A DNA stretch of 64,000 nucleotides, taken from contig MAEX01000001.1 of the NCBI GenBank assembly GCA_002013415.1, positions 1-64,000 of the forward strand, given 5' to 3'. Of the stretch, positions 15,128 to 23,824 are shown piece after piece. The position numbers and the translations under genes were made by a program. Below the pieces are notes generated by a model, which was not told the DNA's origin, ran no database searches, and saw only the letters and a program-made list of their open reading frames with translations. Each line of letters begins with the position of its first letter. The first letter of the stretch is position 1. This stretch comes from Mycobacterium sp. D16Q14. Its GTDB lineage: Bacteria > Actinomycetota > Actinomycetes > Mycobacteriales > Mycobacteriaceae.

Positions 15128-17004
15128 TGAGCACCCAGACCGCGGTCGACACCCGCCAACTACTGCGTATCGCCACCGCCGGTTCGGTGGATGACGGCAA
15201 GAGCACGCTCATCGGACGGCTGCTCCATGACACCGACAGCCTGCCGGTCGACCATCTGGAGGCCGTCACCGACGACGAGGGGAACGCCGACCTCGCCGCG
15301 CTGTCAGATGGTCTGCGCGCCGAACGCGAGCAGGGCATCACGATCGACGTCGCCTATCGCTTTTTCTCCACGGAGAGCCGAAGCTACATCCTGGCCGACA
15401 CTCCGGGTCACGAGCGCTACACCCGCAACATGTTCACCGGTGCCTCCAACGCGCATGTCGCCATTCTCCTGGTCGACGCACGTGCCGGGGTGCTGCGCCA
15501 GACCCGTCGCCACGCACGCATCGCAAAGTTGTTGGGCATCAAGCATTTCGTGGCCGCAGTCAACAAGATCGACCTGGTCGACTTCGATGCGCAGCGGTTC
15601 GCGGAGGTAGAGCGCGAGCTGCATCTACTGGCTGACCGGCTGGGCAAGGTGGACATCACAGTCATCCCGATTGCGGCCAAGCTGGGCGACAATGTGGTGC
15701 ACCGCTCCGAGAACACCACGTGGTACAGCGGGCCGACCCTGCTCGAATACCTAGAGGGCATTGAGCTTTCGCCGCCGCAGCCCGATCCCGCCAAGCTCCG
15801 CCTGCCCGTGCAGTGGGTCTCTCGTCCCACGGCTGATCAGCGCCGCCGGTACACCGGCCGGCTAGCGGGCGGCACCCTCAGCGTCGGAGATCCGGTGGTG
15901 AATCTGCCGTCGGGAACTCGGTCAACCGTGACGGTGGTGGACACTCTGGACGAGAACCGTTCCACCGGCGTGGCTCCGCTTTCGGTGTCGATCGAATTGG
16001 CCGACGATATCGATGTGGGCCGCGGCGACGTGCTGGTGAGCGGCGCAGAAGATGCTGTGCTGCCGGTGCTGGCGCGTGAGCTCGACGCCACGGTCTGCTG
16101 GTTCACTAACGGTCCGTTGCGGGCGGGTGACCGGCTCGCACTCAAGCAGGGCACCCGGACCGTACGGGCCACCGTTCAGGCTCTGCATACCCGGCTGGAT
16201 CCGGAGACCCTGGACGAGCTGGATGGCCCGGTTGAATTGGCGCTCAACGACATCGGCTCGGTCACCCTGCGCACCAGCTCGGTCGTGGTGGCCGATTCCT
16301 ATGCCGACAGCAGAGACAGCGGCGCGTTCATCCTGATCGACGAGGCGTCCAACGACACTGTCGGCGCCGGCACCATCACCGAAGCGCGTGAGGTCAAACC
16401 GGAAACGCACTCACGCACCGATATCCGCTGGCACCCCTCGGCGCTGGACCGCGAATACCGTTGGGACAGCACTACTCAGCGCGGTGCGATCATCTGGTTC
16501 ACCGGTCTGCCCGCATCCGGCAAGTCGACCATCGCGGTGGCGGTGGAACGCGCACTCGTGGAGTCCGGGCAGGTCGCGTACCTGCTCGACGGCGACAACC
16601 TGCGCCATGGACTTTCCGATGACCTCGGGTTCTCTCCTGGCGACCGCGCCGAGAATATCCGCCGGGTGTCGCACCTCGCGCGGCTCTTCGCCGATGCCGG
16701 CGTAGTCGCGCTGGCATCGCTGGTATCGCCGCTGCGCTCCGATCGAGAGACCGCGCGCAGCATCAACGCCGCAGCCAAGCTGCCGTTCATCGAGGTGTAC
16801 ATCGCCACCCCGCTGGCCGAATGCGAGAAACGAGACCCCAAGGGTCTGTATGCACGCGCCCGCGCAGGCGAGTTGAAGGGTTTAACGGGTGTCGAGGCGC
16901 CCTACGAGGCCCCGGAAAATCCTGAGCTCGTCCTCGACACCACCGGTGCCGATATCGACGGACTAGTGGCTCAGGTACTCGACGTTCTTCACCGCGCTCG
17001 CTGA
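15127..17004 (+). CDS. cysNC: Bifunctional sulfate adenylyltransferase GTPase / APS kinase CysNC
   Basis: A 625-residue fusion. Residues 1-440 are the EF-Tu-like CysN GTPase: G1 GSVDDGKST at 19-27, G3 DTPGHERYTRNM near 92, G4 NKIDLVD near 144, followed by two beta-barrel domains. Residues 445-625 are APS kinase CysC, with P-loop GLPASGKST at about 460-468 and the LDGDNLRHGLSDDLGFS segment that binds APS. It powers APS formation with GTP and phosphorylates APS to PAPS, the sulfate donor used by the upstream stf0 product. The stop codon lies inside a 17 bp hairpin that should end the operon. Confidence 0.96.
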   Translation: MSTQTAVDTRQLLRIATAGSVDDGKSTLIGRLLHDTDSLPVDHLEAVTDDEGNADLAALSDGLRAEREQGITIDVAYRFFSTESRSYILADTPGHERYTRNMFTGASNAHVAILLVDARAGVLRQTRRHARIAKLLGIKHFVAAVNKIDLVDFDAQRFAEVERELHLLADRLGKVDITVIPIAAKLGDNVVHRSENTTWYSGPTLLEYLEGIELSPPQPDPAKLRLPVQWVSRPTADQRRRYTGRLAGGTLSVGDPVVNLPSGTRSTVTVVDTLDENRSTGVAPLSVSIELADDIDVGRGDVLVSGAEDAVLPVLARELDATVCWFTNGPLRAGDRLALKQGTRTVRATVQALHTRLDPETLDELDGPVELALNDIGSVTLRTSSVVVADSYADSRDSGAFILIDEASNDTVGAGTITEAREVKPETHSRTDIRWHPSALDREYRWDSTTQRGAIIWFTGLPASGKSTIAVAVERALVESGQVAYLLDGDNLRHGLSDDLGFSPGDRAENIRRVSHLARLFADAGVVALASLVSPLRSDRETARSINAAAKLPFIEVYIATPLAECEKRDPKGLYARARAGELKGLTGVEAPYEAPENPELVLDTTGADIDGLVAQVLDVLHRAR

Positions 17005-17019
17005 GCGCGGTGAAGAACG
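16983..17019 (+). terminator. Perfect 17 bp hairpin over the cysNC stop codon
   Basis: The left arm CGTTCTTCACCGCGCTC and right arm GAGCGCGGTGAAGAACG are exact reverse complements with a 3-base GCT loop. The TGA stop of cysNC straddles the loop and right arm. There is no U tract, as is usual for mycobacterial terminators. It lies 8 bp before the stop of the convergent DUF732 gene and probably serves both strands. Confidence 0.8.
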
Positions 17020-17026
17020 AACCGGC

Positions 17027-17368
17027 CTAGGTGTGGCTGGCGGCGCGCTCCAGAACGGGACGCTGCTCGGGGCAGTACTCGTCGATCGAAGCAGATAGGA
17101 ACTGCCACTTCTGCTCGGTGGAGGTGGTGCGATCGAGGTTCTTGGTCAGGAAATCGGTCGCCTGGTAGGCGTCCTTGTCCAGGCCCGTGTCCAGACGGTG
17201 GCACGCGATCTTGCCGAGGTAGGCAGTCTTGTCCGGTGGCGCGTAGATGCCGTATGAGTGCAGTGTCTCGTTGAAGCTGACGTCATCGGCATGTGCCGGG
17301 GAGGCCATGGCGATCGCGGCAGCACCCGCACCCATCGCGATCATCGCAGTAAGACTGAGTCCCTTCAT
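17027..17368 (-). CDS. Secreted DUF732 protein
   Basis: 113 residues from ATG 17368 (MKGLSLTAMIAMGAGAAA), chosen because it starts a standard signal peptide ending in SPAHA. The mature part has the DUF732 pattern: VSFNETLHSYGI, YLGKIACHRLDTG (first Cys), then SIDEYCPEQ (second Cys). It is convergent with cysNC and divergent from the permease gene. Function unknown; likely an envelope or culture-filtrate protein. Confidence 0.83.
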   Translation of the reverse strand: MKGLSLTAMIAMGAGAAAIAMASPAHADDVSFNETLHSYGIYAPPDKTAYLGKIACHRLDTGLDKDAYQATDFLTKNLDRTTSTEQKWQFLSASIDEYCPEQRPVLERAASHT

Positions 17369-17501
17369 GTCGGTGAGTCTACATCCGTTGACCTCAGGGG
17401 ACATAGGTTCGCAGATGTCATCGTGATTGACACCACTGTCGCGACCTCAAGATCACGTAAAGAACCACGAAAACCCCTACGTCTGTGCCTACTCTCCCCC
17501 G

Positions 17502-19337
17502 GTGGTTTCTGCGCCTCCCTCCCCTCCCGTACCGCCGCGCGTCGCCGACCCTCGCCTGCGCAGTGCCCTCAAGGAGGACGCGCACAAACTGACCTCGGTC
17601 GGCGGACTCGCGGCACTGTCCCTGGACGCGCTGTCCTCGGTGGCCTACGGCCCGGAGGCCATCGTCCTGGCCCTGATCGCGGGCGGGGTCGGTGCCATCG
17701 CCTTCACCCTGCCGGTGGCCATCGCGATCACGGTGCTGCTCATCGTGTTGGTGTTCTCCTACCGCCAGGTCATCGCCGTGCACCCCGAAGGCGGGGGCTC
17801 GTACGCCGTGGCCAAGAAGGACCTCGGCCGCGGCGCGAGCCTGCTGGCCGCCGCGAGCCTGGTCGTCGACTACGTACTCACGGTCGCGGTGAGCCTGGCC
17901 GCCGGGGCGGCGAGCCTAGCGAGCGCCTTTCCCGCGCTAGCCCCGCATCTGCCGTCCATCACGCTGGTCGGCCTGGCGATTCTGACAATCCTCAATCTCA
18001 TCGGCATCAGCGAGTCGGCCAAGGTGCTCATGCTGCCGACCTTCCTCTTCATCGCGTGCATCCTGGCGATCATCGTCTTCGGACTCGCACACTCCACTCC
18101 CGTGGCCGTCATCGGCAAGGACCTCGGCCCCGTCGAGCCTGTCAGCGCCCTCGGCATCATCTTGGTTCTCAAGGCATTCGCGGCCGGGTGTTCGTCATTG
18201 ACGGGCGTGGAAGCCATCGCGAACGGCGTCCCGGCCTTCAAGACCCCCGCCATCAAACGGGCCCAGCACACCGAGGTCGCCCTGGGAATTCTGTTGGGCC
18301 TCATGCTGATCGGCCTCAGCATTCTCATCAAGGCACACCACGTGGTTCCCCGCGGTGACGTGACCATCCTGGCGCAACTGTCCGCGGCGGCCTTCGGCAC
18401 CGGAATTCCGTTCTACGTCACGAATGTGACCGTGGCACTGATCCTCGGCTTCGCGGCCAACACCAGCTTCGGTGGACTGCCGGTGCTGATGAGTCTGCTC
18501 GCCAAGGACGACCGGATGCCGCATTTGTTCGCGTTGCGGGCAGAGAAGCCAGTCTACCGCTACGGCGTCGCCGCGCTCGCCGCATTCTCGGCGCTGATCC
18601 TCATCGCCAGTGACGCCGATACCCACCGCCTATTGCCGCTGTTCGCGATCGGGGTGTTCATCGGATTCACCATCAGCCAAGTTGGTTTAGTCAAACACTG
18701 GTTCGGCACCCGCACATCCGGCTGGCAGTGGAAGGCCGTACTCAATGGGTTCGGTGCGGCGCTCTCGGCCCTCGCCATGGTGGTGTTCTTCGCCAGTAAG
18801 TTCACCGAGGGCGCGTGGCTGCTCGTCATCGTCATCCCCCTGCTGATTCTGCTTTTCGGGCGCACCGAGAACTACTACCTCGGCGTCAAACGCGAACTAA
18901 CCCTCGATGAATTGCCCACGCTGACACCCAATCCCCCGGACCAGACACCCCTGGTGATCGTGCCGATCGACGACATCAACAAACGAACGGTCCAGCTGCT
19001 GGAGGCGGCACTGCATCTGGGTGGCGAGGTGGTGCCGGTCACCATCAGCCGCACGGATCAGAAGGCACACGCGATGACCAAGCGCTGGGATCAGTGGAAC
19101 CCGGGACTTGAGCTCATCGTGTTGCCTACCGCGTATCGATCCCTGGTGACCCCGCTGGTGGAATACGTCAAGAAGCGGCAGGCCGACGGTCGCCAGGTGA
19201 CCGTGCTCATCACCGAGATCAAGACCAAGCGGCGCTGGCACCAGATTCTGCACAACCAGACCGGAATTGTGCTGACAGCCAGCCTCATCGACCGCACCGA
19301 CGCGATCGTCGCCAACTACCCGTACCGCATGAACTGA
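17502..19337 (+). CDS. KimA-type potassium/proton symporter (APC superfamily)
   Basis: About 611 residues with roughly 12 membrane helices and a C-terminal cytoplasmic domain of about 150 residues. Motifs match B. subtilis KimA: LSLDALSSVAYGPE (Asp and Tyr that line the K+ site), SYRQVIAVHPEGGGSY, and SLVVDYVLTVAVSLAAG followed by ASAFPAL. KimA imports K+ with H+ and is shut by c-di-AMP binding to the C-terminal domain. The start is uncertain: GTG 17502 gives the family's usual length, and a TTG at 17427 would add 25 poorly conserved residues. No ydaO riboswitch is evident upstream. Confidence 0.85.
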   Translation: MVSAPPSPPVPPRVADPRLRSALKEDAHKLTSVGGLAALSLDALSSVAYGPEAIVLALIAGGVGAIAFTLPVAIAITVLLIVLVFSYRQVIAVHPEGGGSYAVAKKDLGRGASLLAAASLVVDYVLTVAVSLAAGAASLASAFPALAPHLPSITLVGLAILTILNLIGISESAKVLMLPTFLFIACILAIIVFGLAHSTPVAVIGKDLGPVEPVSALGIILVLKAFAAGCSSLTGVEAIANGVPAFKTPAIKRAQHTEVALGILLGLMLIGLSILIKAHHVVPRGDVTILAQLSAAAFGTGIPFYVTNVTVALILGFAANTSFGGLPVLMSLLAKDDRMPHLFALRAEKPVYRYGVAALAAFSALILIASDADTHRLLPLFAIGVFIGFTISQVGLVKHWFGTRTSGWQWKAVLNGFGAALSALAMVVFFASKFTEGAWLLVIVIPLLILLFGRTENYYLGVKRELTLDELPTLTPNPPDQTPLVIVPIDDINKRTVQLLEAALHLGGEVVPVTISRTDQKAHAMTKRWDQWNPGLELIVLPTAYRSLVTPLVEYVKKRQADGRQVTVLITEIKTKRRWHQILHNQTGIVLTASLIDRTDAIVANYPYRMN

Positions 19338-19355
19338 CGGCGTTGCCGTCAGTTC
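19331..19355. terminator. Bidirectional hairpin containing both convergent stop codons
   Basis: GAACTGACGGC and GCCGTCAGTTC form an exact 11 bp stem around a GTT loop. The stop of the K+ permease (TGA 19335-19337) lies in the left arm and the stop of dctA (TCA on the plus strand, 19349-19351) lies at the symmetrical place in the right arm. One palindrome therefore ends both convergent genes. Confidence 0.75.
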
Positions 19356-20728
19356 ACCACCGGCGCGGGCACCTTCTCGTCCGCAACGGTATCGGCGTGG
19401 TCGTCGAGCATGGTGGTTTCGTCGAACGGATCGGCACCCGAGAGCACTGTCTTGACCCGCTCGCGATCCGTCGTCTTGGTCCAGGTTCCGATGAGCAACG
19501 TGGCCACCGCATTGCCGGAGAAGTTGGTCAGCGCACGCGCCTCGGACATGAACCGATCGATGCCGACGATCATGCCCACACCGTCGACGAGATCGGGCCG
19601 ATGGCTCTGCAGTCCCCCTGCCAGCGTGGCCATTCCGGCACCGGTCACTCCGGCCGCACCCTTAGAGGCGATGATCATGAACACCAGCAGTGAGATCTGT
19701 TCGCCGATCGACAGCGGCTTTCCCATCGCGTCGGCGACAAACAATGAGGCCATCGTCAGATAGATCGCCGTCCCGTCCAGGTTGAACGAATAGCCGGTCG
19801 GGACGACGATGCCCACCGTCGACTTCTCGACACCGAGGTGGGTCATCTTCGCGATCAATCGCGGCAGTGCCGATTCCGAGGACGAGGTCGAGACGATCAG
19901 CAAGTATTCGCGTGCCAGGTAGCGCACCAGCTTGAAGATCGATACCCGGGCCACCACCCACAGCAACACCCCCAGCACACCGAAGATGAAGATCGCGCAC
20001 GTCGTATAGAAGCCGAGCATCAGTGCGCCCAGCTCTTTCACGGCGTTCCAGCCGGTCTGGCCGACCACATTGGCAATGGCGCCGAAAGCACCGATGGGCG
20101 CCAGCCACAACACCATGATGAGAACCTTGAAGACCAGCTTCTGGAGCATCCCGATACCGCGCACGATCGACTCACCGGTGGATCCGAGGGCCTGCACTGC
20201 GAAGCCGACCAGCAACGCGATGAACAGCGTTTGCAGCACGCTGCCGGAGGTCAATGCCGAGAACATCGTCTCCGGCACAATCGATTTGATGAAATGCCAG
20301 GTTCCACCTGCGGCGTGAGCCTGGTCGGCGTATTGGGCGCCCGCCCCCTGGTTGGCCCCGGACAGATGCAACCCGGTACCGGGCGCGAGCAGATTGCCCA
20401 CGACAAGCCCGATCGCCAAGGCGACGGTGGACATCGCCAGGAAATATACGAATGCCAATCCGCCGACCCGGCCCACACTGGCGGCCTTACGCACGGATCC
20501 GATGCCGAGCACGATCGTGCAGAAGATCACCGGGCTGATCATCATCTTGATGAGGCTGACGAAAATCTCACCGAGTACGCCCACCGATTTTCCGAATCCC
20601 GGCCACAGCATGCCGACGACCACACCGAGCACTACCGCGACAATGACCGCGATATAGAGCCAATGCGTGCGGTCCTTGTGTTTCCTCGGTGGAACACTCT
20701 CGGTAGCCGTTGATTTGGTCGCTGTCAT
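19349..20728 (-). CDS. dctA: C4-dicarboxylate:cation symporter DctA
   Basis: A 459-residue GltP/DctA-family carrier with eight membrane helices and two re-entrant loops. Diagnostic segments are LIKMMISPVIFCTIVLGI (first half), the serine-rich hairpin STSSSESALPRL, and PTGYSFNLDGTAIYL (the NMDGT-like substrate motif). It brings succinate, fumarate and malate into the cell with cations. It is a single-gene unit with a short charged N-terminus. Confidence 0.93.
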   Translation of the reverse strand: MTATKSTATESVPPRKHKDRTHWLYIAVIVAVVLGVVVGMLWPGFGKSVGVLGEIFVSLIKMMISPVIFCTIVLGIGSVRKAASVGRVGGLAFVYFLAMSTVALAIGLVVGNLLAPGTGLHLSGANQGAGAQYADQAHAAGGTWHFIKSIVPETMFSALTSGSVLQTLFIALLVGFAVQALGSTGESIVRGIGMLQKLVFKVLIMVLWLAPIGAFGAIANVVGQTGWNAVKELGALMLGFYTTCAIFIFGVLGVLLWVVARVSIFKLVRYLAREYLLIVSTSSSESALPRLIAKMTHLGVEKSTVGIVVPTGYSFNLDGTAIYLTMASLFVADAMGKPLSIGEQISLLVFMIIASKGAAGVTGAGMATLAGGLQSHRPDLVDGVGMIVGIDRFMSEARALTNFSGNAVATLLIGTWTKTTDRERVKTVLSGADPFDETTMLDDHADTVADEKVPAPVVN

Positions 20729-20863
20729 GGCCCCTATCGTGCCGTACCGTGACCGGGATCACAGCACGACCCCACCATCTACCCACGTCCGGCGACGATC
20801 CACCGAAAACACGGTTGACCGGCTTTCACCTGCGTTGATGGCTTGACGGGTACCCTGGCGGCC

Positions 20864-21595
20864 ATGGACAGCAACCGCCGCGACGATGCGGCCGCCCCAG
20901 GCGGCTCCACGTCATACGGTCCGTGGTCGCAGTCCAGCCAACCGTTGGATTACCCCGAGGACCCGGCCTACGCCTCGCAGGCGTTCGAGTATCCCGCGCT
21001 CTCCAGCACCGCCCAGCCCAACCAAACGGCGGTGCTGCCGCAGCAATACGGGTCGTACGGACCTCCCCCACAGGATCCCGAGCCCCCACGCCGATCGAAC
21101 ACCTTCTGGCTATGGGTCGTCGGTGTGGGTGCGCTGGTCGTCATCGTCGCGTTAATCATCACCCTCGTCGTCCTTATTCAACGCGAAGATGACCGGCCCC
21201 CCACAGTTATTGCCACCCCGTCCACCCGGACGTCGACGACCACAGCACCCAGCGTGCCGAGCCTGCCGCCGATACCGAGTTTCACCATTCCGCCGATCCC
21301 GGTGAACCCTCCGACGCAAGGCAGCCAGGCCGCCACCGAGACGGTGGTCTACGAGGTCGGCGGCCGCGGCCCCGCCCTGAACGTCACCTACTTCGATGCG
21401 AGCGGATCCCTGCAGATGGAGTTCAACGTCAAGCTGCCCTGGCGCAAGGAGGTCAAGCTGAACGCCGAGCAGGTGACCAACGCCGTGGTGATTGCGGCCG
21501 ACTTCTCGCACGATGTGTCCTGCACCCTGCTCGTCAACGGAACGCAGAAGAGCACCACGTCCGGGAAGATGGCGACCTGTAGCGGTATGGGCTAG
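20864..21595 (+). CDS. MmpS-like membrane-anchored accessory protein
   Basis: 243 residues from ATG 20864. A Pro/Gln/Tyr-rich cytoplasmic N-terminus of about 80 residues leads to one membrane helix (FWLWVVGVGALVVIVALI), a Thr/Pro linker, then an MmpS-type domain from about 155: TVVYEVGGRGPALNVTYFD, LPWRKEV, and a Cys pair CTLLVNGT / TCSGMG. MmpS proteins assist MmpL lipid exporters, but no mmpL is adjacent and the long N-terminus is unlike classic MmpS4/5. It is convergent with an MFS gene, overlapping by 4 bp. Confidence 0.75.
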   Translation: MDSNRRDDAAAPGGSTSYGPWSQSSQPLDYPEDPAYASQAFEYPALSSTAQPNQTAVLPQQYGSYGPPPQDPEPPRRSNTFWLWVVGVGALVVIVALIITLVVLIQREDDRPPTVIATPSTRTSTTTAPSVPSLPPIPSFTIPPIPVNPPTQGSQAATETVVYEVGGRGPALNVTYFDASGSLQMEFNVKLPWRKEVKLNAEQVTNAVVIAADFSHDVSCTLLVNGTQKSTTSGKMATCSGMG

Positions 21596-22971
21596 CTTGA
21601 GCCGCTGACGTTTTCGCCGGTCACCGGGTCATACCGGGGAACCTTAACGAAGATCACCGCCACCAGTCCCAGCGCGATCATCAACACCGGCCCGGCGATT
21701 CCCGCACGGGTGGCGTGGAAGAGCAACGCAAACGTGGCGAACAGCCATGGGCCCGCGAAAGAGACCGCCCGCCCCGTCATGGTGTAGAGACCGAAGACGA
21801 ACGCCTCCCGGCCGGCTGGCGCCATGCGCAGCACTAGCGTTCGGGCCGCTGACTGCGGCGGGCCGACGAACGCCGCGATGGCAAGCCCACAGATCCAGAA
21901 CGCGGACTGACCCGACAGACACATCATCAGGACGCCGAGGGTGACGATCGCGGCAAGCGAGCCGACGATGATTCCCTTGGAACCCAAACGGGTATCGATT
22001 AACCCACCCAGTACCGCGCCAACTGCCGCCATCACGTTCCCGGCGACCCCGAACAGTGTGATGTCGGCGCCGGATAAGTGAAAGACCCCGCTGGCGATGA
22101 CCGGGGTCAGTGCGAACATCGCCACCATCCCATCGCGGAAGATCGCACTCGCTATAAGGAAGTAGATGATGCGCCGGTCCATGTGCCACTGCTCGACAAG
22201 GTCGCGCCACAACTCCCGGTACACCCCCAACAATCCGGGTGAGCTGGGCAGTGGGGCCCACGGATCAGGTACCGGCCGGGATAACACCAGCGGCAGCGCG
22301 AACACGACGAACCACGCCGCCGCCAACAAGGCCGAGACGCGCACGTCGAATCCGTCGGCGGCGGGTATGTGGAAAAGCCCACGGGTCGGTCCATCCCCCG
22401 AGATGAAGCCCAGATAGCACACCAGAAGGACAACGACACCGCCGATGTACGCGGCCGCCAGGCCGAGGCCGGAGACCCGCGAGGCGTTGGCGGGCGTGGT
22501 GAGCCCGTGCATCATCGCGTTGTACGGAACCTGGGCCAGCTCGTTGAACACCGAACCCGCGCAGTACAACCCGAGACCCAGCCACAGGTAGCGGTTGTCC
22601 TCGCGCACCAGGCTCATCGTGCTCGCAACGAGCACCACCAACGTGGTGAGTGTGCCCAGCGCGACACGGCGCCGCCTCGGGGTGTCTGCCCATACCCCGA
22701 TCACCGGCGCGAGCAGAAAAACAAGAACACCGCCCAGACCCATCATCCAGCCGAGGAGGCCCTGCGGGACGCCATCGGGCATCCCCGCGCCGACTCTGCC
22801 GGTCAGATACGGCGTGAAGATGAACATCACGATGACGGTGTTGAAGGCCGCAGACCCCCAGTCGAACGCCGCCCAGGCAGCTATCCGGCCGCGTGAGACA
22901 GGGGTGTTCAATTGTCGGCCGGGTCCTGGGTCTTGACGCCCCACAGGCTCCTCGACCCCAGGCATGCTCAT
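21592..22971 (-). CDS. MFS transporter, Atg22/UMF1-like
   Basis: A 459-residue carrier from ATG 22971 with about 12 membrane helices. The opening AAWAAFDWGSAAFNTVI and the loop motif DTPRRRRVALG are typical of the UMF1/Atg22 branch of the major facilitator superfamily. FNELAQVPYNAMMHGLT lies in helix 4-5. Substrates of this branch are poorly known in bacteria (amino acids in yeast). It is divergent from cmrA with about 50 bp between starts. Confidence 0.85.
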   Translation of the reverse strand: MSMPGVEEPVGRQDPGPGRQLNTPVSRGRIAAWAAFDWGSAAFNTVIVMFIFTPYLTGRVGAGMPDGVPQGLLGWMMGLGGVLVFLLAPVIGVWADTPRRRRVALGTLTTLVVLVASTMSLVREDNRYLWLGLGLYCAGSVFNELAQVPYNAMMHGLTTPANASRVSGLGLAAAYIGGVVVLLVCYLGFISGDGPTRGLFHIPAADGFDVRVSALLAAAWFVVFALPLVLSRPVPDPWAPLPSSPGLLGVYRELWRDLVEQWHMDRRIIYFLIASAIFRDGMVAMFALTPVIASGVFHLSGADITLFGVAGNVMAAVGAVLGGLIDTRLGSKGIIVGSLAAIVTLGVLMMCLSGQSAFWICGLAIAAFVGPPQSAARTLVLRMAPAGREAFVFGLYTMTGRAVSFAGPWLFATFALLFHATRAGIAGPVLMIALGLVAVIFVKVPRYDPVTGENVSGSS

Positions 22972-23020
22972 TCCGACCAGCGTAACCTGGCGCGCGCTGG
23001 GCAACCTTTACCATTGCCCC

Positions 23021-23824
23021 ATGCCGATACCCGCACCAAGTCCCGATGCCCGCGCCGTTGTCACCGGAGCCTCCCAAGGGATCGGAGCGGCACTCGCCGA
23101 AGAGCTTGCCGCCCGCGGCCACAACCTCATCATCACCGCCCGTCGCGGCGAGATCCTCAGCGACCTCGCGAACACCCTGACCGAGAAGACGGGTGTGATC
23201 GTGGAGGTGCGTGCGGTGGACCTCGCCGACCCCGGCGCGCGTGATGCCCTCTGCAAGGAGCTGTCCGAGCGCAACATCTCGATTCTGTGCAACAACGCCG
23301 GTACCGCGACGTTCGGGCCGATACGCGGCCTGGACCCCGAGGGCGAACGCAAGCAGGTGCAGCTCAACGCGGTTGCGGTGCATGACCTTACGCTGGCGGT
23401 GCTTCCCGGCATGCTTGAGCGTGGCGCCGGCGGCATCCTGATCTCGGGATCGGCGGCCGGAAACTCCCCGATTCCCAACAACGCCACCTACGCGGCGACC
23501 AAGGCATTCGCAAACACCTTTTCCGAGTCGCTGCGTGGTGAACTCAAGGGCACCGGGGTACATGTCACGCTGCTCGCGCCCGGACCGGTGCGCACCGTCG
23601 AGCCCGACCCCGCCGAGGCGTCGATCGTCGACAAAGTGGTTCCAGATTTCCTGTGGATCAACGGGGAGTACACCGCGCGGGTCTCACTAAATGCGTTGGA
23701 ACGCAACAAGATGCGCGTCGTCCCCGGCATCACGTCGAAGGCAATGTCGGTGGCCGCCGGCTATGCGCCGCGCGCCATCGTCGCGCCGATAGTGGGCAGC
23801 TTCTACAAGAAGCTCGGCGACTAA
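23021..23824 (+). CDS. cmrA: Mycolate reductase CmrA (short-chain dehydrogenase)
   Basis: A 267-residue classical SDR: NADP loop TGASQGIG at 19-26, NNAG motif, catalytic Ser in SGSAAG, and YAATK with catalytic Tyr and Lys. The N-terminus MPIPAPSPDARAVVTGASQ and the C-terminus SVAAGYAPRAIVAPIVGSFYK match mycobacterial CmrA (Rv2509). It reduces the 3-oxo-mycolyl product of Pks13 to the mature mycolate. Gene order with the HerA-like ATPase and orn matches M. tuberculosis, with a TetR/oxygenase pair inserted. Its stop overlaps the convergent TetR gene by 4 bp. Confidence 0.92.
   Translation: MPIPAPSPDARAVVTGASQGIGAALAEELAARGHNLIITARRGEILSDLANTLTEKTGVIVEVRAVDLADPGARDALCKELSERNISILCNNAGTATFGPIRGLDPEGERKQVQLNAVAVHDLTLAVLPGMLERGAGGILISGSAAGNSPIPNNATYAATKAFANTFSESLRGELKGTGVHVTLLAPGPVRTVEPDPAEASIVDKVVPDFLWINGEYTARVSLNALERNKMRVVPGITSKAMSVAAGYAPRAIVAPIVGSFYKKLGD

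Noticed and set aside
22265..23563. 432-codon minus-strand frame across cmrA and the MFS gene
   Set aside because: It overlaps two recognised genes in other frames and has no homology features.
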